From: an uncultured Erwinia sp.
Lineage (GTDB): Bacteria; Pseudomonadota; Gammaproteobacteria; Enterobacterales; Enterobacteriaceae
Length of the DNA stretch: 34,132 nucleotides
Assembly: GCA_945290265.1 (NCBI GenBank)
Contig: CALYQW010000033.1
Coordinates: 1-34,132 of the forward strand
Reading direction: 5' to 3'
How positions within the stretch are numbered: position 1 is the first letter of the stretch; each line of letters starts with the position of its first letter. The notes under the pieces are model-generated. The model saw nothing but the letters and a program-made list of their open reading frames with translations, was not told the origin of the DNA and did no database searches. A program made the translations under genes and the position numbers. This document shows, piece by piece, positions 26,777 to 34,132 of the stretch.

Positions 26777-28525
26777 TTAATATCCGGCGGTTAAATCATC
26801 AACACTGCGCGGATCGGACGCGCCATAACGTATCCCATCGCTGCCCGGCATAATGCTCTGGGTACTGCCCATCGTCGGCAGCACGGCAACATGCTGGCCT
26901 TTTTTACCCAGCAGCTGCAGCGTATCCGGGCTGAAGCCTTTTTCCACCCGCAGCTGATCCGGCATCCACTGATGGTGGAATCGCGGCGCATTGGTGGCTT
27001 CGGCCACGTTCATGCCAAAATCAATGGTGTTCACCAGCATCTGCAGCACGGTAGTGATAATCCGGCTGCCGCCCGGGCTGCCGGTGACCAGCCAGGTCTT
27101 ACCGTCTTTTACCACAATCGTCGGTGACATGGATGACAGCGGACGCTTGGCTGGCTGTACTGAATTGGCCTCGCCTCCCAACAGCCCGTAGACGTTGGGC
27201 ACGCCGGGCTGGGTAGCAAAATCATCCATTTCATTATTCAGCAGAATGCCGCTGTTACCCGCTACGATGCCGCTGCCAAAGTAAGTATTCAAAGTGTAGG
27301 TCACCGCCACCGCATTGCCCTGCTTATCCACCACCGAGAAATGGGTGGTCTGGTTACTTTCATACGGTGCCAGCTGACCAGGTTTGATTTCTGCTGACGG
27401 GCGCGCTTTATTCAGGTCAATTTCTTCTGCCAGGGTTTTGGCATAGGCTTTACTGGTCAGTGCCGCTACCGGCACCTTCACAAAGTCAGGATCGCCGAGG
27501 TATTCCGAGCGATCGGCATAGGCATATTTTTCAGCTTCCGCCATCATCTGCATCGCATTCGCGCTGCCAAAGCCCATTTTCGCCAGATCGGCATTTTCCA
27601 GAATATTCAGGATTTCAATAATATGGACACCACCGGATGACGGTGGCGGCATGGAAAAGACCTGATAGCCGCGATAGGAACCGCTGACCGGCTTGCGCTC
27701 AATGGCGCGGTAGGCCGCCAGATCGGCTTTATCCATAATTCCCTGATGCTGTGCCATTTCAGCAGCAATCTGTTCGGCAATCGCGCCTTTATAAAAGGCA
27801 TCCGGCCCCTGTTGTGCAATCAATTCCAGGCTGTGCGCCAGATTGCGCTGCACCAGTTTTTCCCCTTTCTGATAAGGGGTGCCGTCCGCTTTAAAGAAGA
27901 TGGCCTTACTGTTGGGTTGATTCACCAACACTTCCCGGCCATAAACATTGAGGTCATCGGCCAGCGCATCATTGACCACGATACCGTCGCGCGCCAGTTC
28001 CAGCGCAGGCTGGATCAGGGTGCGTAGCGGCAGCGTGCCATACTCTTTACCGGCCAGGGCAAAACCGGCCACCGTGCCGGGAACACCGGACGCCAGATGG
28101 GAAACCAGGGACTTTTTACTGTCCGCTTTGCCGTTCTCGTCAAGAAACATATTACGGCTGGCATGGCCGGGTGCCATTTCACGGAAATCAATCGCCGTGG
28201 TGTGGCCCGAGGCGGTGCGCAGCAGCATAAATCCGCCACCGCCCAGGTTACCCGCCTGTGGATGGGTTACCGCCAGGGCATACCCTACCGCTATCGCCGC
28301 ATCGACGGCATTTCCGCCCTGCTCGAGGATTTTGACCCCAACCCGGGTGGCGGTGGCATCGACCGATGACACCATGCCATGCTGTGCTTTTACCGGATGA
28401 AAGGTATCGGCTACCACGCCGTAGGAAACCGGTGCAGCGGTGGGAGCCGCCACCGCGCCCTGCAGCAAAAGTAAACCAGCGAACAACGGCCACGACAGAT
28501 GCCGTCTCTTACCTTGTATCATCAT
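26777..28525 (-). CDS. ggt: Gamma-glutamyltranspeptidase
   Basis: A 582-residue periplasmic enzyme that hydrolyses or transfers the gamma-glutamyl group of glutathione and related peptides. The signal peptide ends near residue 26 (LLLLQGAVAA). The proenzyme cleaves itself before Thr393 in ESNQTTHFSVVD, which becomes the catalytic N-terminus of the small subunit. The large-subunit NLGGGGFML and small-subunit KRPLSSMSPTIV and TGSPGGSRIITTV motifs are present. AAGGA lies seven bases before the ATG at 28525. The C-terminus ends SVDDLTAGY as expected, so the MITE at the stop codon left the protein whole. Confidence 0.97.
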   Translation of the reverse strand: MMIQGKRRHLSWPLFAGLLLLQGAVAAPTAAPVSYGVVADTFHPVKAQHGMVSSVDATATRVGVKILEQGGNAVDAAIAVGYALAVTHPQAGNLGGGGFMLLRTASGHTTAIDFREMAPGHASRNMFLDENGKADSKKSLVSHLASGVPGTVAGFALAGKEYGTLPLRTLIQPALELARDGIVVNDALADDLNVYGREVLVNQPNSKAIFFKADGTPYQKGEKLVQRNLAHSLELIAQQGPDAFYKGAIAEQIAAEMAQHQGIMDKADLAAYRAIERKPVSGSYRGYQVFSMPPPSSGGVHIIEILNILENADLAKMGFGSANAMQMMAEAEKYAYADRSEYLGDPDFVKVPVAALTSKAYAKTLAEEIDLNKARPSAEIKPGQLAPYESNQTTHFSVVDKQGNAVAVTYTLNTYFGSGIVAGNSGILLNNEMDDFATQPGVPNVYGLLGGEANSVQPAKRPLSSMSPTIVVKDGKTWLVTGSPGGSRIITTVLQMLVNTIDFGMNVAEATNAPRFHHQWMPDQLRVEKGFSPDTLQLLGKKGQHVAVLPTMGSTQSIMPGSDGIRYGASDPRSVDDLTAGY

Positions 28526-28677
28526 TGTTACATCCTTTATGTTTCTTTACGTTATTTTGAGCTTTGATAAATAAGCACAAAACAAAATGAAACGCGAATC
28601 TCTTGAGGAATAATGAGATCAGTGCGTACAGCACAGTCACAGGTGGCGTAACATCAGATCAGTAACAGGAAGGAATC

Positions 28678-28977
28678 ATGATGAAGACGAAAATAAAGTG
28701 GCTTATTGCCGTGCTGGTGATACTGACCGCAAACGGTGTAACGGCTAATCAGTTGAACAATACCACCAATCCGGCGGCGCGCGGTTACAATCCCAGCACC
28801 CAGCGTCTGCAGCAGCAAATGCAGACTCAGCAGATGCAGGAACAGCTGAAGCTGCAGCAGGATCAGCAGCGCCAGCAGCTGAATCTGCAGCGCCAGGCAC
28901 AGGAGGAGCGCAACCGAACCCGTCAGCGTATTCAGAACAGTCAGCCGGGCCAGCAGATCAGCGTACAGCCCAACTGA
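28678..28977 (+). CDS. yhhA: YhhA-like DUF2756 periplasmic protein
   Basis: A 99-residue protein with a signal peptide (MMKTKIKWLIAVLVILTAN, cleavage near residue 24) and a mature part very rich in Gln and Arg (repeated QQ, LQ and RQ motifs), predicted to be helical. Position divergent from ggt and convergent with ugpQ is as in E. coli, where the function is unknown. AGGAAGG precedes the ATG. Only 6 bp separate its stop from the ugpQ stop on the other strand. Confidence 0.9.
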   Translation: MMKTKIKWLIAVLVILTANGVTANQLNNTTNPAARGYNPSTQRLQQQMQTQQMQEQLKLQQDQQRQQLNLQRQAQEERNRTRQRIQNSQPGQQISVQPN

Positions 28978-28983
28978 GTCTGG

Positions 28984-29724
28984 TTAGCGAAAATCCGGCC
29001 CGATTCTGTCAATGCGATCGGTGCAGATCGCATCGACGCCCCATGCCAGTAACTGACGGGCGCGTTCCGGTTTATTCACCGTGTACACCAGAATGCGCAG
29101 CCCGGCCTGCTTCAGCTGTGCTGTGCGCGCCTGATCCAGCAGGCGATGGTTAAGGTGGATCGAAACACACCCCAGCGACCGGGTCATGTCCTGCCAGTTA
29201 TCATCCCAGACATCCAGCAGCAGCCCGCGCGGCAGTTCTGGTGCCGCCTGCTGTGCGGCGGCCAGCGCTTCAACAGAAAACGAAGACAGCAATGGCGCAG
29301 TTTGCCCCTGCCACAGCTGACGGGCAGCCAGCGCCACCGCGTTACCGGTTACCTTATCCTCACCGGTGGTGGGCTTAATCTCGATATTGGCCAGTAGCTG
29401 ATGCTGCTGACAGCGGGCAGCCACCTGCGCCAGCAGCGGCAGTGGCTCACCGGTGAATTCCTGACTGAACCAGCTGCCGGCATCCAGCTTTGCAAGTTCT
29501 GCCCAGGTTAACTGCCCGGCGATCCCCCGGCCATTGGTAGTGCGGTCCAGGGTATCGTCATGCAGCAGAAAGGCTTTATCATCGCGCGACAGTTTGACAT
29601 CAAACTCAATCATTCGGTGCCCAAGGCGGGCGCCGGTATCAATGGCAGCAAGGGTATTTTCCGCTGCCAGCTTTCCGCCACCGCGATGGGCAACAATTGC
29701 CGGATAGGGCCAGTTACTGTGCAT
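28984..29724 (-). CDS. ugpQ: Glycerophosphodiester phosphodiesterase (cytoplasmic)
   Basis: A 246-residue enzyme that hydrolyses glycerophosphodiesters to sn-glycerol-3-phosphate and alcohol. The GDPD-domain residues are present: His13-Arg14 (VAHRGG), Glu22-Asn23 (AENTLAA), Glu40 and Asp42 (EFDVKLS), His55 ([13 protein letters not shown]), and later NIEIKP. There is no signal peptide, so it is the UgpQ rather than the periplasmic GlpQ type. In E. coli it ends the ugpBAECQ operon; here the ugpBAEC transporter genes are absent and panM starts only 139 bp upstream, divergently. Confidence 0.93.
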   Translation of the reverse strand: MHSNWPYPAIVAHRGGGKLAAENTLAAIDTGARLGHRMIEFDVKLSRDDKAFLLHDDTLDRTTNGRGIAGQLTWAELAKLDAGSWFSQEFTGEPLPLLAQVAARCQQHQLLANIEIKPTTGEDKVTGNAVALAARQLWQGQTAPLLSSFSVEALAAAQQAAPELPRGLLLDVWDDNWQDMTRSLGCVSIHLNHRLLDQARTAQLKQAGLRILVYTVNKPERARQLLAWGVDAICTDRIDRIGPDFR

Positions 29725-29863
29725 GGTTTACTCTCAAATTGCGTAGCGTTGATATACAGGGCTAACCGTAGCACAGGGTCTGGCGCAGAGCTATGCTGCA
29801 GATAGTCGCCAGCTCCCACCCGTTTGGTTACACTATTGTTTTCAGTTTCGGAGATCTCAGCCA

Positions 29864-30256
29864 ATGAAACTCACCATTTTTCGCCTGGAGCAGCTCTCCG
29901 CTCAGGATCGCATCTGTTTGCAAAAAATCTGGCCGCAGCAGGATATGGCGTTGCTGGAGCAGCAGCTGGTTAACCAGCATCAGCTGTATGCCGCGCGCTT
30001 TAACGATCGGCTGCTGGCCGCCGCCCGGGTCACCATTACCGCCCACCAGGGAACCATATCACAGCTGGAAGTGCGTGAAGACACGCGCCGTCGTGGGGTG
30101 GGTCACTATCTGCTGAGCGATATTCAGCAGCAGAACCCACAGGTGCGCCTCTGGCGGGTACTGGAAGACGGCAGCGCGCCGGCAGAAGGGATCGAAGACT
30201 TTATGCACAGTAATGGCTTTAGCAAAGAGAGTGCGTACTGGATCAGGGAAGGCTAA
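29864..30256 (+). CDS. panM: PanD maturation/regulatory acetyltransferase-like protein
   Basis: A 130-residue GNAT-fold protein (also called PanZ or YhhK). With acetyl-CoA it binds aspartate decarboxylase PanD, promotes its self-cleavage and regulates pantothenate synthesis. The acetyl-CoA loop is RRRGVG (residues 75-80) after the typical SQLEVREDT strand. The N-terminus MKLTIFRLEQLSAQDRICLQ and the middle YAARFNDRLLAAARVT match E. coli PanM closely; the C-terminal third is diverged. Located between ugpQ and rpoH; livJ and livKHMGF of E. coli are missing. Confidence 0.92.
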   Translation: MKLTIFRLEQLSAQDRICLQKIWPQQDMALLEQQLVNQHQLYAARFNDRLLAAARVTITAHQGTISQLEVREDTRRRGVGHYLLSDIQQQNPQVRLWRVLEDGSAPAEGIEDFMHSNGFSKESAYWIREG

Positions 30257-30285
30257 GGCAACAAAATTTGCCGGTCTGAAAAAGC

Positions 30286-30312
30286 AAAAACCGCCTCAAC
30301 GGGCGGTTTTTT
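30286..30312. terminator. Bidirectional terminator between panM and rpoH
   Basis: AAAAACCGCC (30286-30295) and GGCGGTTTTT (30302-30311) form a perfect 10-bp stem with A and T runs on both sides, serving both convergent genes. Confidence 0.92.
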
Positions 30313-30327
30313 CTGTACTGGCTTAAC

Positions 30328-31182
30328 TTAGGCTTCAATCGCCAGACGCAGCTTTTTCATCGCGTTCTTTTCCAGCTGACGGACACGTTCAGCGGATACG
30401 CCGTAACGGTCGGCCAGCTCCTGCAGTGTGGACTTGTTATCATCGTCCAGCCAGCGGGCGCGAATAATATGCTGGCTGCGTTCATCCAGCCCCTGCATCG
30501 CATCGCTCAGCTTATCCGCCGCATGTTCATCCCAGTTATCTTCCTCAATGCCATTGGCAAAATCAGAGGATTTATCCTGCAGATACATCATCGGCGACAT
30601 TGAGCGACCTTCGCCTTCATCTTCCGGCGTTGGATCGAATGTCATATCCTGAGCAGCCATGCGCGATTCCATTTCACGCACATCTTTACTGGTGACGCCC
30701 AGCTCACGCGCAACCATTTCCACTTCATCCTGGTTGAACCAGCCCAAACGCTGCTTGGTTTTACGCAGGTTAAAGAACAGCTTACGCTGCGCCTTAGTGG
30801 TAGCAACCTTCACAATACGCCAGTTGCGCAGCACGTATTCGTGAATTTCCGCTTTTATCCAGTGAACGGCAAACGATACCAGACGCACACCCACTTCCGG
30901 GTTAAAGCGGCGCACCGCTTTCATCAGGCCGATGTTCCCTTCCTGAATCAGGTCTGCCTGCGGCAAGCCGTAACCGGCATAGTTACGGGCAATATGAACA
31001 ACAAAGCGCAGGTGGGACAGGATCAGCGTCTTGGCCGCATCCAGATCGCCCTGGTAATGCAGCCGTTCAGCCAGTGCTTTTTCTTCTTCCGCCGTCAGAA
31101 CCGCTCGGGCGTTAGCCGCCCGGATATAGGAATCCAGGTTGCCTAAAGGCGCAATAGCTAAAGTTTGCATGTCTTTGGTCAT
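30328..31182 (-). CDS. rpoH: RNA polymerase heat-shock sigma factor sigma-32
   Basis: A 284-residue sigma factor that directs polymerase to heat-shock promoters. Region 2 contains the core-binding and -10-recognition segments ([37 protein letters not shown]). The RpoH box QRKLFFNLR (132-140), special to this sigma class, is intact, as is region 4.2 ([19 protein letters not shown]). The ATG has AGAGGG upstream. In relatives the 5' mRNA is a heat-opened thermosensor. The upstream region carries two DnaA boxes, as at the E. coli P3/P4 promoters. Confidence 0.97.
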   Translation of the reverse strand: MTKDMQTLAIAPLGNLDSYIRAANARAVLTAEEEKALAERLHYQGDLDAAKTLILSHLRFVVHIARNYAGYGLPQADLIQEGNIGLMKAVRRFNPEVGVRLVSFAVHWIKAEIHEYVLRNWRIVKVATTKAQRKLFFNLRKTKQRLGWFNQDEVEMVARELGVTSKDVREMESRMAAQDMTFDPTPEDEGEGRSMSPMMYLQDKSSDFANGIEEDNWDEHAADKLSDAMQGLDERSQHIIRARWLDDDNKSTLQELADRYGVSAERVRQLEKNAMKKLRLAIEA

Positions 31183-31315
31183 TCAAACCCTCTCAGTGTT
31201 AACCATCATTACGGCATCACTCCATGATGCACCCAACAGACTACGTGAGTTCAGTAAAAAAATCGACTGCTTTCCGTGCTCTGGTTGTCTGTTTTTGTAG
31301 AATAAGACAGAAAAG

Positions 31316-31324
31316 TTATCCACA
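31316..31324 (+). promoter_or_regulatory. Consensus DnaA box in the rpoH promoter region
   Basis: TTATCCACA is the perfect DnaA-box consensus, about 135 bases before rpoH. E. coli rpoH has DnaA boxes in its promoter region, and DnaA represses there. Confidence 0.65.
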
Positions 31325-31347
31325 AGTTCAAATTTTCGCTGAATATC

Positions 31348-31356
31348 TTATGCACA
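31348..31356 (+). promoter_or_regulatory. Second DnaA box in the rpoH promoter region
   Basis: TTATGCACA fits the relaxed consensus TTWTNCACA, in the same orientation and 32 bases from the first box, i.e. about three helical turns. Confidence 0.55.
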
Positions 31357-31390
31357 ACCTAATCATTCTGGCAGAAGAAGGGATGCAGAT

Positions 31391-31433
31391 AAAACGGCTT
31401 CCTCTGCTGCTGTTACTGACACAACAGAGGAAG
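31391..31433 (-). terminator. ftsYEX terminator
   Basis: A perfect 9-bp stem, CTTCCTCTG with CAGAGGAAG, around an 18-base loop, followed on the minus strand by CCGTTTT. It lies about 27 bases after ftsX and upstream of the rpoH promoters. Confidence 0.75.
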
Positions 31434-31459
31434 AGTATAGCAAAAAACGTGTAAAGGGA

Positions 31460-32449
31460 TTACTGCGGCGTAAATCGACGTAAATGTTGCACCGTGGCCA
31501 GCCAGGCAGCTACCCAGCCAATCATCGCTGCAATCAGTAGTAACAGCAGGCTTTCATCCCAGGCCAGTCCGTGCAGCACAAAGGCGGTGCCAAACACCGA
31601 GGCGACCTGTGTCACCACCGATTCCAGGCGCAACACCAGTATCTGAGACAGGATCAGCGACAGCAATGCGCCGCTAAAGCCCAGCAGTGCTCCGCCGTAC
31701 AGGAAGGGGCGCAAAATAAAGCCATCCGTCGCGCCAATCAGTTTCTGCACATTGATGGTGTCGCGGCGGGCGAAGATACTCAGGCGCACGCTGTTGCCGA
31801 TAACCAGGAACACCGCCACAATCATCAGCGCCCCGATCATGGCAGCCACCTGCCCCACCAGCCCGGAAAGCGCGGCCAGCCGTGAGAACCAGCTGTCATC
31901 CATTTTCACTTCATCCACGCCCTGCACTTTGGTCATCCGATCGCGCAGGTTATTCATGGTGTCAGAACTCTGGAAATTCAGTTTAGGGGTGATGATAGCC
32001 ACCGCCGGCAGTGGGTTTTGCTCCAGCATATCCATCGCACCGCCAAAACCGGACCAGTTGCGGAACTCACCCAGCGCTTCTTCACGGCTGAGATAGTTAA
32101 CCTTATCGACCCCGTCCTGCTGCTTCAGTTGAGCAACCACCTGCTCCGCCGCATCGTCGTCGAGCGTTTTACTTAAATAGACCGTCAGCTGCGGTGCCGG
32201 ATACCACTGTTCTGCCGCCTGACTGACGTTTTTCCACACCAAATAACAGACGCTGGGCAGGGTCAGCGAAATGGCAATGACCATTACCGTCAGCAACGTT
32301 GCCAACGGTTGACGCCACATATCCGACAGCGAGCCACGCATGGCATAACGCCACTGCTCCTGCCAGCCCCCTTTCAGCGCCTTACTTTTTGAGGGCACCC
32401 GGCTTTTGGCAGGCTTCGGGGCGGCAGCACGGCTGTTACGTTTATTCAC
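31460..32449 (-). CDS. ftsX: Cell-division ABC transporter permease subunit FtsX
   Basis: An inner-membrane protein of about 329 residues with four membrane helices. With FtsE it sits at the septum and, in E. coli, activates EnvC and thus the amidases that split septal peptidoglycan. It has a cytoplasmic basic N-terminus, a first helix ([20 protein letters not shown]), a large periplasmic loop (about residues 70-200), and three more helices ending [20 protein letters not shown]. Two GTG starts are possible: 32449 gives MNKRNS, like E. coli MNKR, with GGAGG eight bases upstream; 32452 is three bases earlier. It overlaps the end of ftsE. Confidence 0.96.
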   Translation of the reverse strand: MNKRNSRAAAPKPAKSRVPSKSKALKGGWQEQWRYAMRGSLSDMWRQPLATLLTVMVIAISLTLPSVCYLVWKNVSQAAEQWYPAPQLTVYLSKTLDDDAAEQVVAQLKQQDGVDKVNYLSREEALGEFRNWSGFGGAMDMLEQNPLPAVAIITPKLNFQSSDTMNNLRDRMTKVQGVDEVKMDDSWFSRLAALSGLVGQVAAMIGALMIVAVFLVIGNSVRLSIFARRDTINVQKLIGATDGFILRPFLYGGALLGFSGALLSLILSQILVLRLESVVTQVASVFGTAFVLHGLAWDESLLLLLIAAMIGWVAAWLATVQHLRRFTPQ

Positions 32450-33110
32450 CACGATGACCTCCGTGTAAATGTCCCTGGCTCAGGGTCATCAGACGATAAT
32501 TACGACGGGCTATCAGAGCCATATCGTGGGTTGCCATCAGTACCGTTACCCCTACGCGGTTAAACTCTTCAAATAACCTCAGAATATCTTCTGACAGCGC
32601 ATCATCCAGGTTACCGGTCGGCTCATCGGCCAGCAATACCGCCGGTTTGTTCACCACCGCTCGGGCAATACCAACGCGCTGCTGCTCACCCCCTGACAGC
32701 TGAATCGGGAAGTTCCTCGCTTTATCCAGCAGACCGACTTTATCCAGTGCCGCCGACACCCGACGACGAATATCTTCGCCGCTGGCTCCGGCAATGATCA
32801 GCGGGATCGCCACATTGTCATAGACGGTTCTGTCCATTAGCAGATGGTGATCCTGGAAGATCATGCCAATCTGCCGGCGCAGGAAGGGAACCTCACGATT
32901 TTTCAGCCGGCTGATATCATGGCCACTAAACCAGATCTGCCCGGCACTGGGACGTTCGATACCACAAATCAACTTCAGCAGGGTACTTTTCCCTGCCCCG
33001 GAGTGCCCGGTTAAAAAGGCCATTTCACCGGCTTTAAGATGAAAATCAACTCCCTGCAGCGCCTGGCGGCCACCGAGATAGGCTTTACTGACTTCTTTAA
33101 AGCGGATCAT
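32442..33110 (-). CDS. ftsE: Cell-division ATP-binding protein FtsE
   Basis: A 222-residue ABC ATPase of the cytoplasmic face, partner of FtsX. Walker [10 protein letters not shown] (35-43, Lys41), Q-loop IFQDHHLL, signature LSGGEQQR (138-145), Walker B VLLADEP (Asp162, Glu163) and the switch His in MATHDM are all present. It lies 5 bp after ftsY and overlaps ftsX, so it is translated as part of the ftsYEX operon. Confidence 0.97.
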   Translation of the reverse strand: MIRFKEVSKAYLGGRQALQGVDFHLKAGEMAFLTGHSGAGKSTLLKLICGIERPSAGQIWFSGHDISRLKNREVPFLRRQIGMIFQDHHLLMDRTVYDNVAIPLIIAGASGEDIRRRVSAALDKVGLLDKARNFPIQLSGGEQQRVGIARAVVNKPAVLLADEPTGNLDDALSEDILRLFEEFNRVGVTVLMATHDMALIARRNYRLMTLSQGHLHGGHRGE

Positions 33111-33115
33111 CCAGA

Positions 33116-34132
33116 TTAGTCCTCGCGGGCAAACAGTGCCTCTATAAAATCGTCGGCTCTAAAAGTACGCAAATCGTCAATGCCTTCACCCACACCAATA
33201 TAGCGGATAGGAATATTGAACTGGTCAGCAACGGAGAAAATCACCCCGCCTTTGGCGGTTCCATCCAGTTTAGTCAGGGATATACCGCTGAGTCCAACCG
33301 CCTCATGGAACAGTTTAGTCTGACTGATGGCATTCTGACCGGTACTGGCATCAATGGTCAGCATTACCTCATGGGGAGCCTGTTCATCCAGCTTTTTCAT
33401 CACCCGGGTGATTTTTTTCAGCTCTTCCATCAGATGGGATTTATTTTGCAAACGTCCGGCGGTGTCGGCAATAAGCACATCGATCTTACGCGCCCTGGCG
33501 GCCTGTAAGGCATCGAAAATGACTGAAGCTGAATCGGCACCGGTATGCTGCGCTACCACCGGAATATTATTGCGTTCACCCCAGACCTGCAGCTGCTCTA
33601 CCGCCGCCGCGCGGAAGGTATCACCAGCGGCCAGCATCACCGATTTACCCTGCGCCTGGAACTGACGCGCCAGCTTACCAATAGTGGTAGTTTTACCGAC
33701 GCCATTAACGCCAACCATCAGGATCACAAATGGCGATTTGCCTTCAATATCCAGCGGCGCTTCCACCCCGGAAAGAATTGAGGCCATTTCGGCTTTCAGC
33801 AGGCCGTAAAGCGCTTCGGCATCACGCAGCTCTTTGCGGCTGGCCTGCGCAGTGAGATTTGTAATAATGCGCCGGGTGGTTTCCACGCCGACATCAGCGA
33901 TCAGCAGCTGCTCTTCCAGCTCTTCAAACAGCTCATCATCAATTTTCTTACCACGGAACAGGCTGACAAAGCCGGAACCCAGGTTCTGACGGGTTTTGAC
34001 CAGACTACGCTTTAAGCGGACAAAGAATCCCTCTTTAGTTGGGCGCTCCTGCTCATGGGTGACCTGCTGCTGTGCCGCTTCATCTTCAGCGCGGGCAGCC
34101 GCTTCCTGCTCTGCGCGGGCAGCCGCTTCCTG
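33116..34132 (-). CDS. ftsY: Signal recognition particle receptor FtsY (5' end beyond the window)
   Basis: A GTPase that docks the signal recognition particle and ribosome at the inner membrane. The visible 338 codons run in one open frame to the window edge with no start, so the gene is cut at its N-terminus by the window, not broken. From the edge: part of the acidic, repetitive A domain (two QEAAARAE-type units), then the N domain (about FVRLKRSLVKTRQNLG to ADVGVETTRR) and the G domain with G1 GVNGVGKTTT, DTFRAAAVEQL, G3 DTAGR and G4 TKLDGTAKGG. A GTG at 33886 is an internal valine codon, not the start. Confidence 0.97.
   Translation of the reverse strand, partial: QEAAARAEQEAAARAEDEAAQQQVTHEQERPTKEGFFVRLKRSLVKTRQNLGSGFVSLFRGKKIDDELFEELEEQLLIADVGVETTRRIITNLTAQASRKELRDAEALYGLLKAEMASILSGVEAPLDIEGKSPFVILMVGVNGVGKTTTIGKLARQFQAQGKSVMLAAGDTFRAAAVEQLQVWGERNNIPVVAQHTGADSASVIFDALQAARARKIDVLIADTAGRLQNKSHLMEELKKITRVMKKLDEQAPHEVMLTIDASTGQNAISQTKLFHEAVGLSGISLTKLDGTAKGGVIFSVADQFNIPIRYIGVGEGIDDLRTFRADDFIEALFARED

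Noticed and set aside
31224-31454. A 76-codon frame in the rpoH upstream region
   Set aside because: It covers promoter, DnaA boxes and a terminator, and has no coding character.
33116-33886. ftsY starting at the GTG 33886 as a truncated gene
   Set aside because: The frame stays open to the window end with normal FtsY N-domain sequence, so the gene is only cut by the window.
1-34132. CRISPR arrays, tRNA or rRNA genes
   Set aside because: No regularly spaced repeats and no cloverleaf or rRNA sequence recognised on either strand by eye.

Overview
The window is a chromosomal segment of a gamma-proteobacterium of the order Enterobacterales. Nearly every conserved gene aligns end to end, from memory, with its Escherichia coli homologue. 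The gene order is a shortened version of the E. coli malP-to-ftsY region. The absence of yhgN, yhhX, yhhY, livJ/livKHMGF and ugpBAEC, together with a MITE type I associate with Pantoea/Erwinia genomes, suggests the family Erwiniaceae. That family placement is inference.

Layout. Positions 1-1379 are an AT-rich accessory cassette between two nearly identical 67/68-bp direct repeats. It holds a pesticin/T4-lysozyme-like muramidase and, overlapping it, a secreted LprI/DUF1311-like protein, so it looks like an antibacterial effector-immunity pair. Positions 1407-5903 are malPQ (maltodextrin use). Positions 6088-8083 are glpEGR, with glpD divergent (8314-9819). Positions 9999-19441 are the full glycogen operon glgBXCAP. 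Positions 19442-21005 are an expanded, mostly non-coding gap with a candidate structured RNA and a decayed gene for an exported protein. Then come asd (21006-22115), the gluconate cluster gntR-gntKU (22366-25445), the pirin gene yhhW, the iron-stress small RNA ryhB with its Fur box (26390-26503), a MITE inserted exactly at the ggt stop codon, ggt, yhhA, a solitary ugpQ, panM, rpoH and the ftsYEX operon, with ftsY cut by the window end.

How the genes work together. MalP and MalQ degrade maltodextrins. GlgC/A/B build glycogen, and GlgP/X take it apart by phosphorolysis and debranching. GlpD/UgpQ feed glycerol phosphate into central metabolism under GlpR. GntU/GntK import and phosphorylate gluconate under GntR. 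FtsY (signal-recognition-particle receptor), FtsEX (control of septal wall hydrolysis) and RpoH (heat-shock sigma factor) are core housekeeping functions. Regulatory sites seen directly are a GlpR operator and CRP-like site before glpD, a GntR operator and a CRP/Cra-like site before gntK, a near-consensus Fur box before ryhB, and two DnaA boxes before rpoH.

Most worth following up: the repeat-flanked toxin-immunity cassette with a third, inverted and diverged copy of the repeat; a perfect in-frame 30-bp tandem duplication in glgC that doubles a metal-site motif; a MITE that supplies the ggt stop codon and terminator; and a three-hairpin, terminator-ended candidate RNA between glgB and asd.
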